Origin: Beaufortia kweichowensis
Lineage: Eukaryota > Chordata > Actinopteri > Cypriniformes > Gastromyzontidae
Direction of reading: 5' to 3'
Assembly: GCA_019155185.1 (NCBI GenBank)
Contig: CM032802.1
Coordinates: 15,721,228 to 15,785,227 of the forward strand
Length of the DNA: 64,000 nt
Shown here: piece by piece, positions 1-11,500 of the stretch
Layout: the number at the start of each line of letters is the position of its first letter
How positions within the stretch are numbered: the first letter of the stretch is position 1
Notes under the pieces: model-generated
Seen by the model: the letters and a program-made list of their open reading frames with translations, nothing else
The model's database searches: none
What the model was told of the DNA's origin: nothing
Translations under genes and position numbers: made by a program

Positions 1-1018
1 GGCTATCAGCAGAGTGAAGCAATGACAGTAGTGATGCTATTGCGCATTTTAAAATAAGCTTATGTCATTTGACCCAGAGCCCCAAGTGGCCTAATGGATG
101 AGCACTGGCCTCCTAAACCAGGGATTGTGGGACAGAATTCCATCTGGGGTGTCAGCAGAGTGGCTGGCCAGGCGTGCTAGGCCCATAACCCAGAGGTCGA
201 TGGATTGAAGCCATCCTCTGCTGGTTGTTTTAGGAGTTAGTTTATCTGTTTAAAGATTCTTGGCCATAAGCGATAGAGCTCTAATCCAATACAATTAAAA
301 CAGCAGTGAAATTAGCTAATACATGCATTTTTAAAATAAGCTAAGACCACTTGGCCAGAAGCACACTTGGCCTTGTAGAGCCACACTTGCCTAATGGATA
401 AATACCCTAAACCAGGGATTGTGGGTTCAAATCCCATCTGGGGTGTCAGCAGAGTGAAGCAATGACAGCTGGGCCCATAACCCAGATGCTGGTCCCGAAA
501 CCATCCTCTGCAGTTGTCTTAGGAGTTTGGTTATCTATCTGAAGATTCTTAGCCATAACCTAGAAGTCTGGGATAGAGCTCCAATCCAGTAGTGATGCTT
601 TACACATTTTAAAATCTGTCATTTGAAAGATGGATAAAGGCACTGGCCTCCATAAACCAGGATTGTAGCGTTCAAATTCCATCTGGGTTGTCAGCAGAGT
701 GGCTTGGCGAGGCGTGCTGGGCCCATAAGCAGAGGTCGATGGTCGAAGCCATCCTCTGCTAGTTGTCTTAGGAGTTAGTTTATCTGTTTAAAGATTCTTG
801 GCCATAAGCGATAGAGCTCTAATCCAATACAATTAAAGACCAGTGACTAATTGCACGTTTAAAATAAGCTAAGACCCACACTGGCCTTAATGGATAAAAC
901 ACCTAAGCCAGAGATTGTGAGGTTCAAAATCCCCTTATGGGCTATCAGCAGAGTGGTGCAATGACAGTAGTGATGCTATTACACGCATTTAAAATAAGCT
1001 TAGGTGATTTCACCCAGA

Positions 1019-1091
1019 GCCCCAGTGGCCTAATGGATAAGGCACTGGCCTCCTAAACCAGGGATTGTGGGTTCAAATCCCATCTGGTGGT
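1019..1091 (+). tRNA. tRNA-Arg (anticodon CCT), near-intact array copy
   Basis: The 5' half matches the vertebrate tRNA-Arg(CCT) pattern: acceptor GCCCCAG, A box TGGCCTAATGG, and anticodon loop CTCCTAA inside CTGGC/ACCAG. The last pair of that stem is a C-A mismatch; other array copies have GCCAG and pair fully. The T arm GTGGG-TTCAAAT-CCCAT carries a good B box. The 3' acceptor strand reads CTGGTGG where other copies have CTGGGGT, so this copy has one error or mutation at its end. It should be read by arginine codon AGG if functional. A Met-type segment follows about 3 nt downstream. Confidence 0.75.
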
Positions 1092-1438
1092 TGTCAGCAG
1101 AGCATGGCAGGCGATGCGATGGACCCCATAACCCAGAGGTCGATGGATCGAAACCATCCTCTGCTAGTTGTCCTAGGAGTTCTTTTATCTGTTTAAAGAT
1201 TCTTGGCCATAAACGATAGAGCTCTAATCAATACAATTAAAGACAGCAGTGCAGCTAATACATGCATTTTAAAATAAGCTAAGACCACTTGGCCTTAGAA
1301 ACCACACTGGCCTAATGGATAAAACACCTAAACCAGGGATTGTGGGTTCAAATCCCATATGGGCTATCAGCAGAGTGAAGCGCCAATGACAGTAGTGATG
1401 CTATTACGCATTTTAAAATAAGCTTAGGTAATTTGTGA

Positions 1439-1510
1439 GCCCCAGTGGCCTAATGGATAAGGCACTGGCTCCTAAGCCAGGGATTGTGGGTTCAAGTCCC
1501 ATCTGGGGTG
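1439..1510 (+). tRNA. tRNA-Arg(CCT) copy with one-base anticodon-stem deletion
   Basis: It has a complete acceptor stem (GCCCCAG with CTGGGGT), A box and T arm. One C is missing from the 5' anticodon stem (CTGGCTCCTAAGCCAG in place of CTGGCCTCCTAAGCCAG). The T loop is TTCAAGT, closest to the vertebrate form. The downstream initiator Met segment is reduced to its anticodon and T arms. A single-base consensus error could explain the deletion, so the functional state is unresolved. Confidence 0.65.
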
Positions 1511-1770
1511 TCAGCTGGGCCCGTGCATAACCCAGAGATCGATGGATGAAGCCATCCTCTGCTAGTTGTCTTAGGAGTTAGTTTTATCTGTTTAAAGATT
1601 CTTGGCCATAAGCGATAGAGATCTAATCCAATACAATTAAAGACAGCAGTGGCAGCTAATACATGCATTTTAAAATAAGCTAAGACCACTTGGCCTTAAA
1701 GCCACACTTGCCTAATGGATAAGTCACCTAAACCATTTGGATTGTGGGTTCAAATCCCATCTGGGGTGTC

Positions 1771-1844
1771 AGCAGAGTGGCAAGGCCCGAGGCGTGCTGG
1801 GCCCATAACCCAGAGGTCGATGGATCGAAACCATCCCTCAGCTA
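1771..1844 (+). tRNA. Initiator tRNA-Met (CAT) array copy
   Basis: It starts AGCAGAGTGG, carries the anticodon arm TGGGC-CCATAAC-CCA with the GGGCCCATAACCC core typical of eukaryotic initiator tRNA-Met, and has the T-arm sequence GGTCGATGGATCGAAACC, whose T loop begins with A, an initiator hallmark. The acceptor 3' strand is CCTCAGCTA and not CCTCTGCTA, and the D arm differs from the array consensus. It sits 2-3 nt after a tRNA-Arg pseudogene segment. This is probably a copy of the functional gene with a few errors or mutations. Confidence 0.65.
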
Positions 1845-2470
1845 GAGTGTCCTAGGAGTTCTTTTATCTGTTTAAAGATTCTTGGCCATAAGCGAGTAGA
1901 GCTCTAATCCAATACAATTAAAGACAGCAGTGATGCTAATACATGCGTTTTAAAATAAGCTAAGACCACTTGGCGAGAGAGCCACACTGGCCTAATGGAT
2001 AAAACACCTAAGCCAGGGGATTGTGGGTTCCAAATCCCATATGGGCTATCAGCAGAGTGCAATGACAGTGGTGATGCTATTGCATTTTAAAATGAAGCTT
2101 AGGAATTCACTCCTGAGCTCTGTGTGTCTAGAGGATGAGCTGGCCTCCTAAGCCAGGGATTGTGGGTTCAAATCCCATCTGGGAATTGTCAGCAGAGTGG
2201 GCTTGGTGGGCGTGCTGGGCCCATACAGAAGATGCGATGGATCGAAGCCATCCTCTGCTAGCGTGTCTTAGGAGTTCGTTTTACCAGTGTAAAGATTCTT
2301 GCCATAATGGATAAAGTCTCCTAGAGCACCAATACAACCAATGACAGTAGTGACGCTATTACATGCATTTTAAAATGAGCCTAGACCATTTGACCTTGTC
2401 AGCCACACCTGCCTAATGGATAAGTCACCTAAACCACGGAATTGTGGGTTCAAATCCCATCTGGGGTGTC

Positions 2471-2539
2471 AGCAGAGTGAAGCCGAGGCGTGCTGGGCCC
2501 ATAACCCAGAGGTCGATGGATCGAAACCATCCTCTGCTA
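2471..2539 (+). tRNA. Initiator tRNA-Met (CAT) array copy, short D arm
   Basis: Acceptor AGCAGAG pairs with CTCTGCT. The anticodon arm and T arm match the initiator pattern exactly (CCATAAC loop, GATGGATCGAAACC). The D arm is 3 nt shorter than the family consensus. The preceding Arg segment begins with a damaged acceptor stem and lacks the 5' half of the anticodon stem. A type B spacer follows. Confidence 0.7.
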
Positions 2540-5500
2540 GTTGTCTTAGGAGTTTGGTTATCTATCTAAAGATTCTTGGCAGCCATAACCTAGAAGTCTG
2601 GGATGAAGCTCCAATCCAATGACAGTAGTGATGCTATTACACGCATTTTAAAATGAGCTTATGTCATTTGACCTTGGAGCCCCAGTTGCCTAATGGATAA
2701 GGCATCTCCTAAGCCAGGGATTGTGGCGTTCAAATCCCATCTCGGGGTGTCAGCAGAGTGAAGTATGTGAGCGTCTGCTGGGTCGATTATAACCCAGAAG
2801 GTCGATGGATCAGAAACCATCCCTCTGCTAGTTGTCTTAGGAGTTTGGATATCTATCTTAAAGATTCTTGGCCATAACCTGCAGAGGTCTGGGATAGAGC
2901 TTTAACAAATCCAATCCAATGACAGCAGTGATGCTACTATTACGCATTTTAAAATAAGCTTAAGACCAATTTGACCTTGAGCCGCACCTGCCCACAATGG
3001 ATAAGGCACTTACCTCCCAAGCCGGTGGATTGTGGTTCAAATTCCATCTGGGGTGTCAACAGAGTGGCCGAGAAGCGAAAGCTGCTGGGCCCATAACCCA
3101 GAGGCTCGATGGATCGAGAAACCATCTCTGCTAGGTGTCCTAGGAGTTCTTTTTATCTGTTTAAAGATTCTTGGCCATGAAAGGAGTCTGGGATAGAGAT
3201 CACAATCCATTGCCAATCAATGACAGCAGTGGCCAGCTAATATATGCATTTTAAAATAAGCTAAAGACCACTTGTGCTTAAAGCCGCACTTGCCTAATGG
3301 ATAAGTCGCACCTAAACCAGGGATTGTAGGTTCAAATCCCATCTAGAGGTGTCAAGCAGAGGAAAGGCATGGCAGGCGCTGCTGGGCCTGCAACCTAGGA
3401 ATCGATGGATGAAACCATCCTCTGCTAGGTGTTCTAGGAGTTCTTTATCTGTTTAAAGATTCTTGGCCATAAACTGATAGAGACTCTAATCCAATACAAT
3501 TAAAGACAGCAGTGATGCTAATACATGCGTTTTAAAATAAGCTAAAGACCACTTGGCGCAAGGAGCCAGACTCGGCTTCACCGGATAAAACACCTAAGCC
3601 AGGGATTGTGGGTTCCAAATCCCGCGCGGCTATCACCAGAGTAGGCATTGTGACCTTACAGGTGCGGATGGCTGCACACATTTTAAAGTAAGCTTGATGT
3701 AATTTTCACCCTAGAGTACCAGTGGCCTCAACGATAGCGTACCAACCTCCTAACCAGGGATTGTGGGTTCCAAATCCCATTCAGGTTGTGCAGAAAGAGT
3801 ATGTATGGAGAGGCGTGCTAGTCAGATAACCAGGGAGGTCGATGGATGGAAACCATCCCTTCTGCTAGTTGTTTTACGAGGGAGTCTGTCCGCCAAAAGA
3901 TCTCTGGGCTTCATGGCAAGCGATGATAGCTCCTAATCCATCAGAATTTCAGCATAGCAGTGGCGCCATTGCATGACATTTAAAAAAATGGAAGCCAAGC
4001 ACTTCACTGGGCCAAAGTTTCACACTTCCTGACGAGCCATTAATTTTGTTTTGAAATGAGGACACCTAAACCGACAAATCGTGAATCCCATTCCGGTAAG
4101 GCTGCTTTTGAGTGGGTGTAGCCATGAGGCAAGCTGAGCCCACGAACGAGGCCTACGGCAGATCGAAAACCATCCTCTGTTAAGTTAGTCTCAGGGAGTT
4201 TGGCCATTCATCGAAGAAGACTTAGCCACATAACCCAGAAGTCTGGGATAGAGGCTTCAAACTAATGAAGGTAGTGATGTTATTATACGCTTTTATTTAG
4301 AATAAGTTTATGTTGCGCTATTTTGATCCTGGAGCCCCAGTGGTTTTACTGATAAGGTACCCGGCCTCCCAAGCCAGGGATTTCGTGCCGCTCAAATTCT
4401 ATCCTGGTGTCGGCAATAAGAGTGGCGCAGCGCTGGAAGCTGCGAGCCCGTCGTCTTCATCGATGTCGATGATTTGAAGCTTTATCCTCTGCGTCATGTA
4501 TTCGGAGTCTTCTGTTTATATGTCGCGCCAGGTGCGATCGGCATGGCGTTCGAGAGTCTTTAATCCGGTATTGCTGGGTATCAGTGACATGGCAAAGTGA
4601 TGCTTAGCCATATGTTTTAAAATGGGCCAAGACGCAGATCGCCTTGAGAGCCACGCTGGCCTGTTTGATGAAAACACCTAAGCCAAGTTTTGTGGATTGT
4701 AACGAAATCCTGAAGTGATGGAGCTACCGGCAGAAAAGCATAATGACAGTAGCGATGCTTATTACGTTAATTTGATTTAAACTTAGCTAATTGCACCCAT
4801 AGCCCCAGTCTGCGCTCAATGGATGAAGCACTGGTCCTCCTAAACCGAGTGATTGTGGGTTCTAATCCATCTGGCGAGAAAGCATAGTGAAGCTTCGTGC
4901 TTTTGTAGGTTCCATAACCTGGTGAGGGTTCGAAGCGGATCGAATTTCATCACTTCTGCTTAATGTGTCTTTGGAGCTCGCTTTCAATTGAGCTTAAAGA
5001 CTTTTAGCCAGTAAGCGAGAGAGATTCCAATCCATTTTCGTAATTAAGTTAGCAGTGGCAGCTAATACATGCATTTTAAAATAAGGCTACAAGCATCTCA
5101 CTTTATTGTAGCGTCACACTCATTCCTAATCTATAGAATCACCCTACAAACCACCGGATTTGTGTCCAAACCCCACCGGTAGTAATAACAGGAGGGCGAA
5201 GCGGAGCTTTTTGCCTGAACGGCGCAAGCGGAGGTCTATGGATCGAGAGCCATCATCCTTTCTTTAAAGTCCTTGCAGGCGCCTTTTAATCTTCGCTTTC
5301 AAAGATTCTTGGACATAAACGATGAGAGCTCTAATCCAACGTACCATTAAGCACGGCAGTGATGCTATATACATTGCGAAATGTTAAGATCTTCGACGGA
5401 CGGAAGACCGCTTGGCCTCAGATGCACACTGGCCTAATGCGTTGCGCACTGGCCTCCCAAGCCAAGGAGTTGTGGGTCTAAATCCCATCTTGGGTGTCAG

Positions 5501-8500
5501 CAGTTTGCGGCTTAGGCCGAAAAGTGCTAGGCCCAATGACCCAGATATCTGGTTTTGATCGAAGTCATCCCCAGCTAGTTGGTGTTCTTAGGATCGTTTA
5601 TCCGGTTTACAAAAGATTCTTGGCCATAAAGCTTATGGGAGCTCTAATCTAATTGCCAATTAAAGATAGCAGTGACGCAGCGCATACATGCATTTCAAAC
5701 AGTTCGCTAAGACCACTTGGACGGAGAAGCCACACTTGGTAGACGAGCCACGCTGTTTCTAATGGATATTATTCCTAAACCAGGGATTGTGGGCTCCAAG
5801 TCCATCTGGCGCAGTCAGGCGAGTGAAGCTGCCAGGCGTGCTGGAGCATAACCCAGAGGTTCATGATCAAACCATCTCTCGTTAAAGTTGTCTTTAGGGA
5901 GTTTGTATGGTTCATTCCGGGCATCTCTTGGTAATAACCGTAGGTGTCCCGGATATATTTCCGGAATCCAATTAACGGTAGTGGATGCTATTACATCGCA
6001 TTTTGAACAGCTGGCGTTCGGCTGAATCTTGACCCAGAACTCCTGAAAGTGGCTCAATGGATGCGCAATGTTGCCTCCTTAGCCAGTGGATTTTCATGCG
6101 TTCGCATTCCATCTGTAGTGTCTTTAGGAGTGGTTTAGCTGAGGCGTGTTAAATTTACGTGAACCCAGAATTTGATGGATCGAAGCCATCCTTTCGTTGA
6201 AGTTGTCTCCGGAGTTCGCTTTATCTCGTTGCGATTCTCGGCCATAAGCGAGTAGAGCTCAACGCTAATACACTGGCAGACAGCAGTGGATGCTAATACC
6301 ATTACGTGTTTGTACTAAGCTGGCGACTCATTTGGCCTCTGATTGTCGCCACCGTATCGAATGGATAAAATATCGCCAGTCGGTAGGGATTGTGGAATCG
6401 CAAAATCCCGGCGAACATCAAAACGAAAGTGGTGCAATGACAGTAGTGCCATTATTACTGCGCATTTGAAGCCTGTTTAGCGTAATTTCAACGAAAGCCC
6501 CTAGTGGCTTCCAGCCGATACCGCGGCAATGTTCTGCTGAGCCAGGGATTGTAAGTTCAAATCCCATCTGGGGTGTCAGCAGAAGTGCTTTGTTTTATTG
6601 TGCTGGGCCCATAACCCTGGCGTCTGGATGGATCGAACCATCCTCTGCTGTGGGTGTCCTAGGAGTTCTTTTATCTGTTTAAAGATTCATGGCCATAAAC
6701 GGTTAGAGCTTTAATCCAATACAAATTGCCATAGGCTGCTGTAATAATAATGGCTTGCTTCTGAAATAAGCTGCGAGACGACTTGGACTTGGAGCCTCAC
6801 ACTTCGGCCTCCACGATAAAACACCTGTTTCAGGGATTGTGGGTTCAAAATCCCATATGGGCTTATCAACGTTAAGTGGTGCGGAAGTAATTGATGTAGA
6901 AGCGGATAGCGGTTACATCGCGATTTCAAAAACAGCTTTTAGTAATTTCAACCCGCGAGCCCTGGCGGCTCAATGGACAAGGCACAGCCTGTAAACCAGG
7001 GATTCTGGGTTCAAATCCCATCTGGGGGTGACAGCAGATTTGAAACAGCGTGCTAAGGCCGTATAACCCAGAGGTCGTTTCATGACTGGTCATCCTCTGC
7101 TGAGGTTGTCTTAGGAGCTGGTTTAATTAGTTTCGTTGATTCTTGGCCATGTTCACATAGAGATCCTAATCCATTGGCAATTAAAGCGACAGAAAGTGAC
7201 GCCGCCAACGCTACGGATGAAAATAAGCTAAAGACCACCTTTGTGCCAGCAGCCAATAACGCTCTTAATGGATAGAAGCCACCTAAACCACGCGGTTATT
7301 AGGGTTCAAATCCCATCGGTGGTGTCAAGATGGCTGAAACATGAGGCGTGTTGGGCCCCATAAATCAGAATATGCGATGGATCGGTTCCATCCTTCCGTT
7401 AGGTGTCCGCAGAGTTCTTTCATCTGTTCTGGAAGATTCTTGGCCATAAAACGATAGAGTTTTCATCCAATACCAATTCCAGCGACAGCAGTGATGCTAC
7501 ATATATGCTTTAAAGGAAAGCGGGCGACCACGACGGAGCCCTTCCATGTTAAGAAATTGGCCTTACCTGATGTCACCCGGCTGGGAATGTGGTTCAAAAC
7601 TCATGGTTTACTATCAGCAGAGTGGGCGCGAACGGACAGGCGGATAATGGCTTACACGCGATTTTAAAATAAGCTTAGTACTTCAATTCCATGTATTCTT
7701 GTGCGCTCCATCGGATGTCGCCCCGCCAGGGATGTGGTTCAAATCCCATCTGCTGTCGCAGAGGCGATGCGAAGCGGAAGCTGTGAGCAATTCCATTTTT
7801 GCCAACCCAGGAGGGTCGATGATCAGCCATCCCCACAGCGTTCTTTAGGAGTTCGCCATCTGCTTTAGCGATTCCCTGGCCAGCAACCATGGTCAACCCA
7901 ATACAATTAGCACGATACGCAGTGACGCATTACGCATTTTGCAAAATATTTAAGACCACTTTTGACGGTAGCTTACACTTGCCTAATGGATAAGCTCACC
8001 AAACCGCTGATCGCGCGGGTTCAATCTCGGTCTGGGTCAGAATAGCGGCTAAGCGCAGCTTCCCCATAACCCAGATGGTCGATGGATCGAAACCATCCTT
8101 CGCCGTTTGAAGTTGTCTCTCGGTGGAGTTTGGCTTATTCATCTTAAAGACTTTTGGCCAGCATAACCGAGAAGTTCGGCATGGAGTTCAATACAATCCG
8201 TCATATGCCACCCATTTTAGCGTCAGGCTTTATGTCATTTGACTTGTTCTGCGCGTCAATGATGGCAGCACCCGGCCTCCCGTGGCTTCTGTGATTGCGC
8301 TCAAATCTGGATTCAGTGCCGCAGATGGCGAAGTAGCCATGGGGCCCGGCGAACTCAGAGGCCTAATGACTCAAACCATCCCCGCGAAGCTGGCCTTGAG
8401 TTCGATATCTATTTAAAGATTCTTGGCTATAACCTAGAGGGTTCGTGAGAGCCGAATCCATCCAATCCCGAATTGATGCGGCGGACTGGCTTTATTTTAA

Positions 8501-11500
8501 ACATCGACGAGTTCATGTGCCTTCGCGAATCGGATATTATTCCAAGTCGGGATCGGGTTCAACTTATCTGGTGTCAGCGAGAGTATAGCTTTAGGCGCAA
8601 GCAATTCAGCAACTGGGATAATTTTATGATTCCAAACCATCCTTCCGTTTAGTGTCTGAAGAGTTTTATCTGGTTTAAAGATTCTGGCCGCAAACGTAGA
8701 GATCAATTCCATTGGCACCAAACATTATGAGTGACGCGAAGGCATGCATTTGAAGTTATTAACCATTTGATTAGAAGCCGCGAAGTGCCTGGGAATGGGA
8801 TAAAGTCAACTTGGTTTTCGATTGTGTGTTCAAATTCCATCTGGGTGTACAGATACAGCGAAGGTTGGTCTGCGAATCGAGGTGTCGGCGGATCAAAACC
8901 ATCCTTCGGTTAGGTGGGCAACAGGGAGTTTTTTTATCTGTTAAAGATTCTTTTGTTACAAACGGCGGATTTTAACCTGGCTAGTTGGATAGCAGCGATG
9001 CTTAATTATGCTTCTAAATGCTGGCTAAGATTCTTCTCCCGATTTGAGAGTTTCGGTCGTCTGGAGTAAATAATCGTCTAGATCGGTTCAACCGAAGGCT
9101 ACTGGCGAAATGGTGGCGGATGCGTATTGCACATTTTAAAATTTAGCGCTAGGTGAATTCTCACTCAGGAGTAAATTGCAGCCGAATGAGGTATGCGTAC
9201 TGTCTTCAGCCGACAGGTTCAAACTCAATTAAAAATAGTATGCGAGCCGAGCGCGGCTTTATTTATAACCGTAGAGGCCGATGATCGCCGACCTCTCTGG
9301 TTAGAGCGGAGTCGCTATCTGCTGTTATCCTTCCTGGCTGCATAACCCAAGATTTTAATTCAGTCATAAATTCGAAGACAGGCGGATCGCTATATTACGG
9401 CGCCATGCATTTTAAAATAAGTCCACCACTTCGGATTAGAAGCCATTACCATTTATAGGAGCCATTAATTTGCTCTTAGCGGATAAGATAATGTAAACGA
9501 GATTGGTTCAACCAATTCCAAAAGAGTAGAGTGGCGAGTGAAGCTGGACAAGCATTCCGGCAATCAGTACTAATGATCCAACTGTTCCTTCGCGGTTTGT
9601 TCTTAGATGTTTGGTTATTCCATTCTGCGATTCTTAGCCAGGAATCTACGGTGTTCGTATATCAAATCAATAATATGCTGCGAGTTTAAAATACGCGTTC
9701 ATGTCCGACCGAAGTGTCATTCAATGATAAGTAGCAAATGGCCCTCTGCCGGATAAAGCGCCAATTCCATTCGGTGGTAAGTTTAAAGCAGAGCGTATTG
9801 AAGCGCAGCTGCGCTGCCAAATTCAGTAACCTGGTGGAGGTTTCCATGGATCGTAACCGGTATCCTTCAGCGCTGTTCGAGCTCCGCTATCTTATCTAAA
9901 AGCATCTTTACCATAAACTTCAGAATGGGGATAGATTTAATCCACAGCAATCCACATAAGCGGAATGCGCGAATAGGCGCATTTTGAACAAGCCAAGATC
10001 ACTTCGACGCAGAGCCAGGTATTGTTTTAAGTCGATACATTAATTCTAAGCTTCAGGGATTGTGGGGTTCCAAAACCCATCTGGAAAGTTTCGCGTTTTT
10101 AAAGTTCATCCCAGAGAACGATTCAAACCATCCCTTCAGTTATTGTTCGAGCTTTGTTATCTCATCTGCGACGGGCCGCTAACTCCAGGAAGCTCCAGAT
10201 AGAGTTTCTCCGGACCCAGCGACATTAACGCGATTTTTGGTAATAAGCCACTGGTTATTGACCGAACCGGCGGTCAATGGATAAAAATCAGCCTCCTGCT
10301 TCAGGATTGTAGCGCTCGAAGAAATCTCCGGCGGCGATACGCGAGCTTTTGAAGTCGTTATTGGCCCATAACCGGAGGTCGATGGATGAAGTCATCCTAT
10401 GCTAATTGTTCTTAGGAGTTCGCTATTCCGTTTAAAGATTCTCTCGGCCATAAACGAGCAGAGATTCCAACCACGGTTACAATTTAAAGGATAAAGGCGG
10501 ATTTTTGGTCGCTACTACATGCATTCTTAAAATGAAGCTTTTGGCGATCTGATTTTGATTAGGTACACCTCTCAGTTCGCCACGGATGTTTTAATGGATA
10601 AGACACCTAAACCAGGGATTGTGGGTTCAAATCCCCATCTGAGGTCCAATCATTAGTGGTATAGCGGAGGCTTTGCCGAGCTCGCGTAACCTTAGAGTGT
10701 CGAAGCGGATCTAAAACCATCCTCTCGGTTGTTCTTTGAGGAGTTTGTTGGGTTATCTTATCTAAAGATTCTTTATTAGTAAGCTAGAAGTCTGGCATAG
10801 AGTTTCTTCCAACCCACGGATACAGTAGTGCGCGCTGTACCTGATTTTGGTAATGGAAGCTTATGTCGTTTTGACCCTGAGGAGCCCCAGTGGCCCACAA
10901 TGGATAAGGCACTGGCATCCCAAGCCGGTGTAGATTGTGCGTTCAGAATTCCATCTATGGAAGTGTCTCGCAGGTGGCAGCCGAAGCGTAAGCTAGACCG
11001 CATGTAACCCGTGGAGGTCGATGGATCCGAAACCCCATCCTCTGCTAGTTGTCTTAGGAGTTCGGTTCATTCTATCAGCAAGATTCTTAGGCTGCATAAC
11101 CGAGGGTCTGGGATAGCTCTAATCCAATCAATCCAATGACAGCAGTGCTTTTAATTTATATGCATTTTAAAATAAGCTTGGCGACCACTTGACGCAGAGC
11201 CACGCTTGTTTTAAATGGATATAAGACACCTAAACCACGGATTGTGAATTCCGGCAATCTCATCTGGAGATTGCCAGGAGAGTGGCATGAGCGAAGCTGG
11301 ACCCATAACCCAGAGTTCGATGGATCGGGGAAACGAATCCTCTCGCTAGTTGTTCTTAGGAGTTTCAAGGTGGTTCGGTTCTAAAGATTCTTTGGCCGCA
11401 ACCTGGTAAGTCTGTAGGATGAGCAGCAACTAATCCGAATGGATGGTGCAGGTGATGCTAAGGCGATTTTAAAATAAAGCTTACATTCATTCTGATCCCT

